53,821 nt of DNA, taken from positions 1 through 53,821 of the forward strand of contig JBKBQT010000023.1 of assembly GCA_046292445.1 (NCBI GenBank). The letters run 5' to 3'. The notes beneath the pieces were generated by a model. It was not told where the DNA came from. It worked only from the letters and a program-made list of their open reading frames with translations, and searched no databases. Positions 22,058 to 30,510 of the stretch are shown here, in pieces. A program made the translations under genes and the position numbers. The first letter of the stretch is position 1. Each line of letters opens with the position of its first letter. Origin of the DNA: CALIZF01 sp046292445 (GTDB lineage: Bacteria; Pseudomonadota; Alphaproteobacteria; Rhodobacterales; Rhodobacteraceae).

Positions 22058-23878
22058 ATGTGCGGCATCATTGGCGTTCTGGGCAATAACGAGGTCGCGC
22101 CACTGCTGGTCGAGGCGCTCAAGCGGCTCGAATACCGCGGCTATGACAGCGCGGGCATCGCCACCGTCAACCACGGCCGGCTCGACCGGCGGCGGGCGGT
22201 CGGCAAGCTCATCAACCTGTCGGACCTTCTGGTGCACGATCCGCTCGCGGGCAAGGCGGGGATCGGCCATACCCGCTGGGCGACCCATGGCGCGGCGACC
22301 GTCACCAATGCGCATCCGCACCGGTCGGGGCCCGTCGCGGTGGTGCACAACGGGATCATCGAGAATTTCCGCGAGTTGCGCGCGGACCTGTCTGCGGCCG
22401 GCTATCCGGCCGAAAGCGAGACCGATACCGAGACCGTCGCCCTGCTGGTTCGCCGCTTCATGGATGGCGGGATGACGGCCCGCGAGGCGGCGGCGGCGAC
22501 GGTGGACAGGCTGCGCGGGGCCTTTGCCTTGTGCTTTCTCTTCGAGGGCGAGGACGATCTGATGATCGCCGCCCGCAAGGGCAGCCCGCTGGCCATCGGG
22601 CACGGGACGGGCGAGATGTTCGTCGGCTCGGACGCCATCGCGCTCGCCCCGATGACCGACCGGATCACCTATCTCGAGGAAGGCGACCGGGCCGAGATCA
22701 CGCGGGCCGGCGCGGTGATCTACGACGCCGCCGGCCGCCTGGCCAACCGGCCCGAGATGCGGCTCGACACCGGGGCTGCGCAGGTGGACAAGGGCGGCCA
22801 TCGCCATTTCATGGCCAAGGAAATCGCCGAACAACCCGTTGTCGTCGCCGGCGCGCTCAAGCACTACGTCGCCATCGACCGCAGCGCGATCCGCCTGCCC
22901 GAGGGGCTCGACTTCGCCGGTGTGGACCGGCTCGTGCTGGTCGGCTGCGGCACGGCGAACCTGGCCGCGCAGGTCGCGAAATACTGGTTCGAGGGGATCG
23001 CGGGCCTGCCCTGCGATGTCGATATCGCCTCGGAATTCCGCTACCGCGACCCGGTCCTGTCGCCCCGGTCATGGGCCGTGTTCATCAGCCAGTCGGGCGA
23101 AACCGCCGACACGCTCGCCGCGCTGCACCATGTGCAGGGCAAGGTGGCCCGGGTGGTGTCGGTGGTCAATGTGCCGACATCCTCCATCGCGCGGCTGTCC
23201 GATGTCGCCCTGCCGATCCTCGCGGGGGTGGAGGTATCGGTGGCCTCGACCAAGGGCTTTACCGGGCAGCTTACGGTGCTGGCGCTGATGGCGCTCAAGG
23301 CCGCGGCGGACCGCGGGCGGCTCGACGGCGCGGCGCTGGCGGGGCATCTCGCGGCGCTCGGCCAGTTGCCTGGGCTGATGAACCATGCCCTCGCGCTCGG
23401 CCCCGCCGTGGCGGAGGTTGCGGCCGAGGTGGCGCGGGCGCGCGACGTTCTGTTCCTCGGGCGCGGGCCGATGTTCCCGCTGGCGCTCGAAGGGGCGCTC
23501 AAGCTCAAGGAACTCAGCTACATCCACGCCGAAGGCTATCCCTCGGGCGAACTCAAGCATGGGCCCATCGCGCTGGTCGATGCCGCGGTGCCGGTCGTCG
23601 TCTTTGCCCCGCGCGATGCGCTGTTCGAGAAAACCGTATCGAACATGCAAGAGGTGATGGCCCGCCACGGCCGGGTCGTGCTGATTTCCGATGCCGCCGG
23701 CATCGCCGAGGCGGGCGCCGGTGTCTGGCGGTCCATCGCCCTGCCCGAGATGCCGGCGCTGCTGGCGCCCATGGTCTACGCCGTGCCCGCGCAGCTTCTG
23801 GCCTATCACTGCGCAGTGGCCAAGGGGACCGATGTGGATCAACCGCGAAATCTGGCGAAATCCGTGACTGTCGAGTGA
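22058..23878 (+). CDS. glmS: Glutamine-fructose-6-phosphate aminotransferase (isomerizing)
   Basis: A 606-residue enzyme making glucosamine 6-phosphate from fructose 6-phosphate and glutamine, the committing step of amino-sugar synthesis. The class II amidotransferase nucleophile is Cys2 (MCGIIGVLGNN), with GIGHTRWATHGAAT and HNGIIENFRELR. Two SIS domains follow (VLVGCGTANLAAQVAKYWFEG, FISQSGETADTLAAL; FLGRGPMFPLALEGALKLKELSYIHAEGYPSGELKHGPIALV), and the C-terminus DQPRNLAKSVTVE is the family end. In the sugar-isomerase motif GCGTAN replaces the commoner GCGTSY, a small variation. Translationally linked to glmU. There is no ribozyme-type leader, as expected outside Gram-positives. Confidence 0.97.
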   Translation: MCGIIGVLGNNEVAPLLVEALKRLEYRGYDSAGIATVNHGRLDRRRAVGKLINLSDLLVHDPLAGKAGIGHTRWATHGAATVTNAHPHRSGPVAVVHNGIIENFRELRADLSAAGYPAESETDTETVALLVRRFMDGGMTAREAAAATVDRLRGAFALCFLFEGEDDLMIAARKGSPLAIGHGTGEMFVGSDAIALAPMTDRITYLEEGDRAEITRAGAVIYDAAGRLANRPEMRLDTGAAQVDKGGHRHFMAKEIAEQPVVVAGALKHYVAIDRSAIRLPEGLDFAGVDRLVLVGCGTANLAAQVAKYWFEGIAGLPCDVDIASEFRYRDPVLSPRSWAVFISQSGETADTLAALHHVQGKVARVVSVVNVPTSSIARLSDVALPILAGVEVSVASTKGFTGQLTVLALMALKAAADRGRLDGAALAGHLAALGQLPGLMNHALALGPAVAEVAAEVARARDVLFLGRGPMFPLALEGALKLKELSYIHAEGYPSGELKHGPIALVDAAVPVVVFAPRDALFEKTVSNMQEVMARHGRVVLISDAAGIAEAGAGVWRSIALPEMPALLAPMVYAVPAQLLAYHCAVAKGTDVDQPRNLAKSVTVE

Positions 23879-23972
23879 TTGAACCCGATAGTTCCCGGTT
23901 CGGCATGAAGATCCGGGCCATCTCGCCCGCAGCGCCGCGCGGTCTAGCTATTGCAGCAAAGGAGACCCGATC

Positions 23973-24494
23973 ATGACCCTTCCGCGACGCTGCTTCCTCG
24001 CCCTCTGCCTTGCCGCCCTCGCCGGCTGCGCGACCGTCCCGCCGGCCCCGACCGGGGACAGCGTCCCCGTCACGCTCGACGGTGCCTTCCTCGGGCGCTC
24101 GACCGGCGCGGGTGTGTTCCGCGACATCACCGGGATCGAGCGGCGGTTCACCGCGCGGCTGAACGGGACGCTGCGCGGGGACCGGCTCACGGTGGTCGAG
24201 GATTTCGTCTATGACGACGGCCAGCAGGATCGCCTGACCTGGGTCTTCGACCGGGCCGGGCCGGGCCGCTGGACCGGGCGGCGCGAGGATACCGTGGGCA
24301 CCGCCACCGTGGTCGAGGACGGCGGGATCGTGCGCCTGAGCTATCTGGCCGATTTCCGCTCGCAGACGGCTGTGACGCGGCTGGGGTTCGAGGATGTGAT
24401 CTACGCCCGCCCGGACGGTCTCATCGTCAACGATGGCATCGTCACGCGCCTCGGCGTGCCGGTCGGCCGGGTGCGGTTCGAGATCCGGCGGTGA
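23973..24494 (+). CDS. DUF3833 family lipoprotein
   Basis: A 173-residue lipoprotein. The signal sequence ends in LAALAGC (Cys19), followed by a beta-rich domain beginning LDGAFLGRSTGAGVFRDITGIERRFTARLNGTLRGDRLTVVEDFVYDDGQQDRLTWVF. That and the later RWTGRREDTVGTA...NDGIVTRLGVPVGRVRFEIRR fit the DUF3833 family. The function is unknown; the fold resembles lipocalin-like ligand binders, which is inference. The ATG at 23973 has AAAGGAGA upstream. Its stop overlaps the next gene's GTG by four bases (GTGA), so the two are co-translated. Confidence 0.85.
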   Translation: MTLPRRCFLALCLAALAGCATVPPAPTGDSVPVTLDGAFLGRSTGAGVFRDITGIERRFTARLNGTLRGDRLTVVEDFVYDDGQQDRLTWVFDRAGPGRWTGRREDTVGTATVVEDGGIVRLSYLADFRSQTAVTRLGFEDVIYARPDGLIVNDGIVTRLGVPVGRVRFEIRR

Positions 24495-25195
24495 CGCCCG
24501 GGGCCGCCATGGATGCCCTGCGCGCTGCGGCGGATCCGGGCCGGGCGGCGGGGATGGCGGCCCGTCACGGGATCGCGCGGCCCTATCTCGGCGCGCCGGG
24601 GCCGGCGATCGACGGCCTTGTCGCCGACTGGCGCGCGGCGCTCACGCTCGAGGACCGGCTCGCCCTCGCCGGCGCGCTCTGGCAGACGGGCGTGCACGAG
24701 GCGATGCTGGCGGCGGCCAAGCTCTTGACGCAGGCGCGGATCCGGCCCGACGACAGCGGCGCCTGGGCGCTGATCGCGGACTGGGCCGAGGGGTTCGAGG
24801 GCGCGGCAGTGGCCGATGCCGCCAGCATCGCGGGGCAAAAGCGCCTCGTCGCGGATCCGGCGCGGCTCGAGGATGTGGCGCGCTGGACGCGGCATCCCAA
24901 CCCCTGGACCCGCCGTGCGGTGCTGGTGATGACGCTGCCCTGGGCCAAGATGAACCACCCCAAACCCGCGGATCTTGCGGTGCGCGAGCGGGTGCTGGGC
25001 TGGGCGGCGGGCTGTCTGGACGACGCGGACCGGGGCGTGCGCGTGGCGGTGGCCGCGTGGCTGCGCAATCTCGCCCGGCATGATGCGGCGCGGGCCGGGG
25101 CGTTTCATCAGGGGCACAGTGCGGCGGATGGAGAGCCGATGGCCGCCGTGACCCCGGCGGCCGGCCCGGTCGTGGCGATGCCAAGACGAGGATGA
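24491..25195 (+). CDS. DNA alkylation repair protein, AlkD-like
   Basis: A 234-residue Ala/Leu-rich helical protein that fits the AlkD HEAT-repeat glycosylase family. It has the segment LIADWAEGFEGAAVADAASIAGQKRLVADPARLEDVARWTRHPNPWTRRAVLVMTLPWAKMNHP, which corresponds to the WxxxxNxWxRRAA block used to grip DNA, and a second repeat LGWAAGCLDDADRGVRVAVAAWLRNLARHD. AlkD removes bulky or cationic alkylated bases. The GTG at 24491 overlaps the DUF3833 stop; an ATG at 24509 is an alternative start. The last ~30 residues (DGEPMAAVTPAAGPVVAMPRRG) are low complexity, and the stop codon lies inside a repeated gene-end motif, so the C-terminus may be an accidental extension. Confidence 0.75.
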   Translation: MTPGAAMDALRAAADPGRAAGMAARHGIARPYLGAPGPAIDGLVADWRAALTLEDRLALAGALWQTGVHEAMLAAAKLLTQARIRPDDSGAWALIADWAEGFEGAAVADAASIAGQKRLVADPARLEDVARWTRHPNPWTRRAVLVMTLPWAKMNHPKPADLAVRERVLGWAAGCLDDADRGVRVAVAAWLRNLARHDAARAGAFHQGHSAADGEPMAAVTPAAGPVVAMPRRG

Positions 25196-25215
25196 GTATT
25201 TGGGGAACAGTGAAG
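25187..25215 (+). repeat. Gene-end motif copy overlapping the alkD-like stop
   Basis: CGAGGATGAGTATTTGGGG then AACAGTGAAG, a longer-spaced variant of the GGATATTT...GAAG motif. The TGA stop of the AlkD-like gene (25193-25195) lies inside it. It points in the direction of that gene. Confidence 0.5.
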
Positions 25216-25247
25216 CCGCAGGGGAGCCGGGCGCGGCAGTTGCGGCC

Positions 25248-26939
25248 TCAGGTTAGTGCCGGCAGGCGGAGCGCATGGGCGCGCGCGGCCTCGAGCGCCT
25301 CGGGGTAACCGGCATCGGCGTGGCGCATGACCCCGGTCGCGGGATCGTTCCAGAGCACGCGCGCGAGCCGGCGCGCGGCCTCGGGCGTGCCGTCGGCGAC
25401 GACGACCATGCCGGCATGCTGGCTGAAGCCCATGCCGACACCGCCGCCGTGATGCAGGCTGACCCATGTCGCGCCCGAGGCGGTGTTGAGGAGCGCGTTG
25501 AGCAGCGGCCAGTCGCTCACCGCGTCCGACCCGTCGCGCATCGCCTCGGTCTCGCGGTTGGGGCTCGCGACGGAGCCCGAGTCGAGATGGTCGCGGCCGA
25601 TGACGATCGGGGCCTTGAGCGCGCCGGAGGCGACCATCTCGTTGAACATGAGGCCCGCCCGGTGCCGCTCGCCAAGGCCTATCCAGCAGATGCGCGCCGG
25701 CAGGCCCTGGAAGGCGATGCGCTCGGCGGCCATGTCGAGCCAGCGGTGCAGATGGGCGTTGTCCGGGAAGAGCCGCTTCATCGCCGCGTCGGTGGCGTGG
25801 ATGTCGGCCGGATCACCCGAGAGCGCGACCCAGCGGAACGGGCCGATCCCGCGGCAGAAGAGCGGGCGGATATAGGCGGGCACGAAGCCGGGGAAGGCGA
25901 AGGCGTTCTCGAGCCCTTCCTCGCGGGCGACCTGGCGGATGTTGTTGCCGTAATCGAGCGTCGGCACGCCGGCGTTCCAGAAATCGACCATGGCCGCGAC
26001 ATGGATGCGCATGCTCGCGCGGGCGGCGGCCTCGACCCGTGCCGGGTCGGTTTCCTGCGCGGCGCGCCAGTCGGCCAGGGTCCAGCCCTGCGGCAGATAA
26101 CCGTGGAGCGGATCGTGCGCGCTGGTCTGATCCGTCACGATATCGGGGCCTTGCCCGGTTTCCCTCATACGCTGCACGAGGGCGGGAAAGATATCCGCGG
26201 CATTGCCCAGAAGGCCGACCGAGCGTGCCTCGCCCGCAGCCGTCCAGCGGGCGATCATGGCGAGCGCCTCGTCGAGGCTTTGCGCCTTGGCGTCGAGATA
26301 GCGGGTGCGGATGCGGAAATCGATCCGGCTCTCGTCGCATTCGACCGCAAGGCACGAGGCGCCGGCCATCACGGCTGCGAGCGGCTGCGCCCCGCCCATC
26401 CCGCCAAGCCCCGCCGTCAGGATCCAGCGGCCCCGGAGGTCGCCGCCGTAGTGCTGGCGCCCGGCCTCGGCGAAGGTTTCGTAGGTGCCCTGCACGATCC
26501 CTTGCGTGCCAATGTAGATCCAGCTGCCGGCCGTCATCTGGCCGTACATCATCAGGCCCCGGCGGTCGAGATCGTTGAAGTGGTCCCACGTCGCCCAGTG
26601 CGGGACGAGGTTGGAATTGGCGATCAGCACGCGGGGGGCGTCGGGGTGGGTGCGAAAGATGCCGACGGGCCTGCCCGATTGCACGAGGAGCGTCTCGTCA
26701 TCCTCGAGGTCGCGCAGGGATGCGACGATGCGGTCGAAATCGTCCCAGGTGCGGGCCGCGCGGCCGATCCCGCCATAGACCACGAGATCATGCGGGTTTT
26801 CCGCGACATCGGGGTGCAGGTTGTTCATCAGCATGCGCAGCGCGGCCTCGGTCGCCCAGCTTTTCGCGCTGCGCTCGGGGCCGGTCGGGGGCAGCACGAT
26901 GCGCTGGTTGTGGCGGGGGCCGGGGGTGCGGTCGGTCAT
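25248..26939 (-). CDS. hutU: Urocanate hydratase
   Basis: A 563-residue cytoplasmic urocanase that adds water to urocanate to give imidazolonepropionate, using tightly bound NAD+ as electrophile. Typical blocks are MLMNNLHPDVAENPHDLVVYGGIGRAARTWD, LANSNLVPHWATWDHFNDLD-like text, the NAD-binding GLGGMGGAQPLA, TDQTSAHDPLHGYLPQGW, VPTLDYGNNIRQVA, FCRGIGPFRWVALSGDP and WVSLHHGGGVGMGFSQHAGMV. Length matches the family. The ATG overlaps the hutG stop (ATGA). It is the last gene of the leftward hutI-hutH-hutG-hutU operon. Confidence 0.97.
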   Translation of the reverse strand: MTDRTPGPRHNQRIVLPPTGPERSAKSWATEAALRMLMNNLHPDVAENPHDLVVYGGIGRAARTWDDFDRIVASLRDLEDDETLLVQSGRPVGIFRTHPDAPRVLIANSNLVPHWATWDHFNDLDRRGLMMYGQMTAGSWIYIGTQGIVQGTYETFAEAGRQHYGGDLRGRWILTAGLGGMGGAQPLAAVMAGASCLAVECDESRIDFRIRTRYLDAKAQSLDEALAMIARWTAAGEARSVGLLGNAADIFPALVQRMRETGQGPDIVTDQTSAHDPLHGYLPQGWTLADWRAAQETDPARVEAAARASMRIHVAAMVDFWNAGVPTLDYGNNIRQVAREEGLENAFAFPGFVPAYIRPLFCRGIGPFRWVALSGDPADIHATDAAMKRLFPDNAHLHRWLDMAAERIAFQGLPARICWIGLGERHRAGLMFNEMVASGALKAPIVIGRDHLDSGSVASPNRETEAMRDGSDAVSDWPLLNALLNTASGATWVSLHHGGGVGMGFSQHAGMVVVADGTPEAARRLARVLWNDPATGVMRHADAGYPEALEAARAHALRLPALT

Positions 26940-27724
26940 GGGGCAAGCTCCGGGGCGAGGGTTTCGAGGGCGGCGAGGATCCGGGCGAGCACGGGGCGGA
27001 GCCGGTCGGCGCGGGCCGCATCGTAGGCGAAGGGCGGGCTTTCGGTCGCAAGATAGGTGGACTGCGCCAGTTCCATCTGGATCGCGTGGAGGCCCTCGGC
27101 CGGGCGGCCGTAGTGTCGCGTAGTCCAGCCGCCCTTGAAGCGGCCGTTGAGGATCGCCGTATAACCCTCTGCCGTGCCGCAGATATCCGTCACGACATTT
27201 GCGAGGGCCGGGGCGCAGCTTGCGCCGTCTGCGGTCCCGATGCTGAAATCGGGCAGCACGCCGTCGAACAGGAACGGGATGCGCGAGCGGATCGAATGGC
27301 AATCGTAAAGGATCGCCACCCCGTTGCGCGCCCGCACCCGGTCGAGCTCGGCCGCAAGCGCCGCGTGATAGGGCGCGTGGAAGGCAGCGATCCGTTCGGC
27401 GATGTCCGCCGGCGGCTGCCGCCAGATCGCATGGCCGTCGAAATCGGTGAGCGGCACGAGGCCGGTGGTGTTCTGCCCGGGATAGAGGCTGGCGCCATCG
27501 GGCGGGCGGTTGGCGTCGATCGCATAGCGGTGAAAGGTGGCGCGCACGATGGTCGCGCGCGGGGCGAGGCCGGCATAGAGGCGGTCGATATGCCAGTCGG
27601 TATCGGTCAGCCGCGCGCCCCGTGGGTTCAGCACCGCGGCAATGGCGGGCGGCAGCGCGGTGCCGCCGTGGGGCATGGCGAGCACCAGCGGCCCCGCGCC
27701 GCGCGTGACGATCACCGGCGTCAT
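26936..27724 (-). CDS. hutG: N-formylglutamate deformylase
   Basis: A 262-residue enzyme splitting N-formylglutamate to glutamate and formate, the final step when HutF is used. The FGase signatures are visible: PLVLAMPHGGTALP, LTDTDWHIDRLYAGL, VRATFHRYAIDANRPPDGASLYPGQNTTGLVPLTDFDG, AILYDCHSIRSRIPFLFDG, DFSIGTADG, GRFKGGWTTRHYG and HAIQMELAQSTYLATE. This is the formylglutamate hydrolase type, not the arginase-like formiminoglutamase. Both ends overlap neighbours by four bases (hutH upstream, hutU downstream), so it is translationally coupled. Confidence 0.96.
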   Translation of the reverse strand: MTPVIVTRGAGPLVLAMPHGGTALPPAIAAVLNPRGARLTDTDWHIDRLYAGLAPRATIVRATFHRYAIDANRPPDGASLYPGQNTTGLVPLTDFDGHAIWRQPPADIAERIAAFHAPYHAALAAELDRVRARNGVAILYDCHSIRSRIPFLFDGVLPDFSIGTADGASCAPALANVVTDICGTAEGYTAILNGRFKGGWTTRHYGRPAEGLHAIQMELAQSTYLATESPPFAYDAARADRLRPVLARILAALETLAPELAP

Positions 27725-29238
27725 GCCAGCGCCGCCACGCCGGCCGCCGCCGCCAGCCCGCCCGACCGCACCAGTGCCGCCGCCGCCGCGATATCGCCCG
27801 CAAGGGGCCGGTCGGCGATCAGCGGCGGCACGACGGCGCGGATCGCGGCCACCGCCCGCGCCAGCGCCGGCGATGTGGCGAGCGGGGCGCGGAACCCGAT
27901 GCCCTGCGCCGCCGCCATCGCCTCGATCCCGAGGATGCCGGCGAGGTTGGCCGTCATCCGGTGCAGCCGGCGGGCGCCGTGGGTCGCCATGCTCACGTGA
28001 TCCTCCTGATTGGCCGAGGTGGGGGTCGAGTCGGTCGAGCAGGGATTGGCGAGGTGCCGGTTCTCGCTCATCAGCGCGGCCGAGGTGATCTCGGCCACCA
28101 TGAAGCCCGAATTGAGGCCGGGGTCGGGGGTCAGGAAAGGCGGCAGGTCGTGGCTCAGCGTCGGATCGACCATCAGTGCCACCCGCCGCTGTGCGATCGC
28201 GCCGGTCTCGGCCAGTGCAAGCGCGATGAGATCGGCTGCAAAGGCAACGGGTTCGGCGTGAAAGTTCCCACCCGACACGAGCGCATCGCCGATCACCAGC
28301 GGGTTGTCGGTGACCGCGTTCGCCTCGATGCCGAGCATCCGGGCAGCCTGGTCGAGCAGGTCGAGCGCGGCGCCCTGCACCTGCGGGGCGCAGCGGATGC
28401 AATAGGGATCCTGCACCCGCGTATCGCCGGTCCGGTGGCTGTCGCGGATCGCGCTGCCCGCCATCAGGCTGCGCATCGCGGCGGCGACGGCGATCTGCCC
28501 CGGCTGGCCGCGCAGGGCGTGGATCGCGGCGTCGAGCGGCGCATCCGATCCCATGATCGCGTCCGTGGACAGGCAGGCCGTCACCACCGCCGCCTGCGCA
28601 AGGCGCCGCGCGTCGAAGAGTGCGCCGAGCGCAAGGGCAGTGGACACCTGCGTGCCGTTGATGAGCGCCAGCCCCTCCTTCGGCCCGAGCACCACCGGCG
28701 CAAGGCCCGCCGCGGCGAGTGCAGCGCGGGCGGGAAGCGGGCGGCCCTCGGCGAAGGCCTCCCCCTCGCCCAGCATCACGGCCGTCATATGTGCAAGCGG
28801 CGCGAGGTCGCCCGAGGCGCCGACCGACCCCTGCGCCGGGATCAGCGGCAGGATATCGGCCGCCAGCATGCCCTCCATCAGCGCCAGCACGTCCCAGCGC
28901 ACCCCCGAGGCGCCGCGCCCGAGGCTGGCGAGCTTGAGCGCCATGGTCAGCCGCACCACCGGCGCGGGCAGCGGCGCGCCATGGCCGGCGCAATGGCTCA
29001 GGATCAGGTTGCGCTGGAGCGTTGCGGTATCTTCGGGGGCGATCTTGCGGCTGGCGAGCTTGCCGAACCCCGTGTTGACGCCATAGACCGCCGCCCCGCC
29101 CGCTGCCGCCCGCGCCACCACCGCCGCCGCCCGGTCAACCCCCGCCCGCGCGGCAGGATCGAGCCGAACGGGCGCGGCGTCGAACCAGACCGCGGCAAGC
29201 TCGTCCAGCGTCACCGCGCCGGGGGTCAGGGTCAGCAT
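27721..29238 (-). CDS. hutH: Histidine ammonia-lyase
   Basis: A 505-residue lyase that removes ammonia from histidine to give urocanate, the first catabolic step. The MIO electrophile is formed from Ala141-Ser142-Gly143 in QGSVGASGDLAPLAH. Other family blocks are VYGVNTGFGKLAS with the catalytic Tyr52, RNLILSHCAGHG, EGLALINGTQVSTALA, RVQDPYCIRCAPQVQGA, DNPLVIGDALVSGGNFHAEP and NQEDHVSMATHGARR. The ATG at 29238 starts inside the hutI 3' end (7-base overlap). The frame stays open far upstream only as a shadow opposite hutF. Confidence 0.98.
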   Translation of the reverse strand: MLTLTPGAVTLDELAAVWFDAAPVRLDPAARAGVDRAAAVVARAAAGGAAVYGVNTGFGKLASRKIAPEDTATLQRNLILSHCAGHGAPLPAPVVRLTMALKLASLGRGASGVRWDVLALMEGMLAADILPLIPAQGSVGASGDLAPLAHMTAVMLGEGEAFAEGRPLPARAALAAAGLAPVVLGPKEGLALINGTQVSTALALGALFDARRLAQAAVVTACLSTDAIMGSDAPLDAAIHALRGQPGQIAVAAAMRSLMAGSAIRDSHRTGDTRVQDPYCIRCAPQVQGAALDLLDQAARMLGIEANAVTDNPLVIGDALVSGGNFHAEPVAFAADLIALALAETGAIAQRRVALMVDPTLSHDLPPFLTPDPGLNSGFMVAEITSAALMSENRHLANPCSTDSTPTSANQEDHVSMATHGARRLHRMTANLAGILGIEAMAAAQGIGFRAPLATSPALARAVAAIRAVVPPLIADRPLAGDIAAAAALVRSGGLAAAAGVAALA

Positions 29239-30446
29239 GGCGCCCCCTCCAGATAGCGGGCGACGAGCGGCACCGCCCCGATGCGATAGCTCAGCTCGTC
29301 CGGGTGATCCGCATCCCAGACTGCCAGATCCGCCCGCAGCCCCGGCGCGATGCGCCCCCGATCGGCGAGGCCGAGCGCGCGGGCGGCCTGCACCGTCGTG
29401 CCCATCAGCGCCTCCTGCGGGGTCAGGCGAAACAGGGTGCAGGCCATGTTCATGGCCAGCGGCAGCGATGTCATGGGCGAGGATCCGGGGTTGCAGTCGG
29501 TGGCGACCGCCATCGGCACGCCGGCGTCGCGGAACGCCTGCACCGGGGGGGCTTGCGTTTCGCGCAGCGTGTAGAAGGCGCCGGGCAGCAGGACGGCGAC
29601 CGTGCCGGCGGCCGCCAAGGCCGCCGCATCGGCCGCGGTCGCATATTCGACGTGATCGGCCGACAGCGCCCCGTGCCGCGCGGCCAGCGCGGTGCCGCCG
29701 GTATGGCTGAGCTGTTCGGCATGCAGCTTGACCGGCAGGCCGAGGGCACGGGCGGCGGCAAAGAACGCGTCCACCTGATCGGGCGCGAAGGCGATCCCCT
29801 CGCAGAAGGCATCGACGGCATCGGCCAGCCCCTCGGCCGCCGCCGCGCGCAAGGTCGGCAGGGCGATGTCCGCGACATAGGCCGCGGCGCGGCCGGCAAA
29901 TTCCGGCGGGATCGCATGGAGCCCGAGATAGGTCGTGCGCACCGAGACCGCCCGGGCCTGCGCGAGCGAACGGGCGATGTGCAGCTGGCGCAGTTCGGTC
30001 TCCCGGTCGAGGCCATAGCCCGACTTGACCTCGACCGTCGTCACCCCGGCCGCGAGCATCGCATCGAGCCGCGGCAGCGCCTGCGCCAGAAGCGCGGCCT
30101 CGTCCGCCGCCCGCGTTGCCGTCACGGTGGACAGGATCCCGCCCCCCGCGCGCGCAATGTCGGCATATTGCGCACCGCCGAGGCGCAGCGCGAATTCCCG
30201 CGCGCGGCTGCCGGCGTAAACCAGATGCGTGTGGCAGTCGATCAGCCCCGGCGTGACGAGCCGCCCCGCAAGCGGCACTGCGGGCCAGCCGCGCAGGGTA
30301 TCGGGAAGCGCGCCGGCCGGGCCGGCCCAGACGATCCGCCCGCCGTCGATCGCCACGGCGCCATCCGGGATCAGGCCATAGCCCGCCGCGGGACCGTCCG
30401 CCATCGTGGCAAGCGGCCCGCCCGTAAGGATGAATGCAGAATCCAC
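29232..30446 (-). CDS. hutI: Imidazolonepropionase
   Basis: A 404-residue amidohydrolase that opens imidazolonepropionate to formiminoglutamate. Metal site motifs are LVTPGLIDCHTHLVYAGSR (His72, His74), VKLHAEQLSHTGG, LSADHVEYAT and MAVATDCNPGSSP; other blocks are YADIARAGGGILSTVTATR and VEVKSGYGLDRETELR. The start is taken as the GTG at 30446 because it gives the family length. An ATG 14 codons on (MADGPAAGYG) is an alternative, and the frame upstream runs antisense to hutF. It is the first gene of the leftward hut operon, 27 bases from the operator candidate. Confidence 0.93.
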   Translation of the reverse strand: MDSAFILTGGPLATMADGPAAGYGLIPDGAVAIDGGRIVWAGPAGALPDTLRGWPAVPLAGRLVTPGLIDCHTHLVYAGSRAREFALRLGGAQYADIARAGGGILSTVTATRAADEAALLAQALPRLDAMLAAGVTTVEVKSGYGLDRETELRQLHIARSLAQARAVSVRTTYLGLHAIPPEFAGRAAAYVADIALPTLRAAAAEGLADAVDAFCEGIAFAPDQVDAFFAAARALGLPVKLHAEQLSHTGGTALAARHGALSADHVEYATAADAAALAAAGTVAVLLPGAFYTLRETQAPPVQAFRDAGVPMAVATDCNPGSSPMTSLPLAMNMACTLFRLTPQEALMGTTVQAARALGLADRGRIAPGLRADLAVWDADHPDELSYRIGAVPLVARYLEGAPC

Positions 30447-30473
30447 CTTGATGCCCCCGCCTGCCTCGCTCAA

Positions 30474-30487
30474 TATGTCTGCACATA
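30474..30487. promoter_or_regulatory. Candidate HutC operator between hutI and hutF
   Basis: TATGT CTGC ACATA, a perfect 5-bp inverted repeat in an A/T-rich island of the 64-bp hutI-hutF gap, roughly equidistant from both starts. GntR/HutC regulators bind short palindromes with TGTNNNNACA-like cores, and hutC lies in the locus. Assignment is by position and symmetry. Confidence 0.55.
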
Positions 30488-30510
30488 ATATCGCTGTCAA
30501 CGGGGCGGGC

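Noticed and set aside
21953..22060. A glmS ribozyme leader
   Set aside because: glmS starts one base after the glmU stop, leaving no room for a leader, and the ribozyme is a Gram-positive feature.
20634..22475. A 613-codon plus-strand frame across glmU and glmS
   Set aside because: Arg/Gly/Ala-rich out-of-frame shadow; glmU and glmS are unmistakable in other frames.
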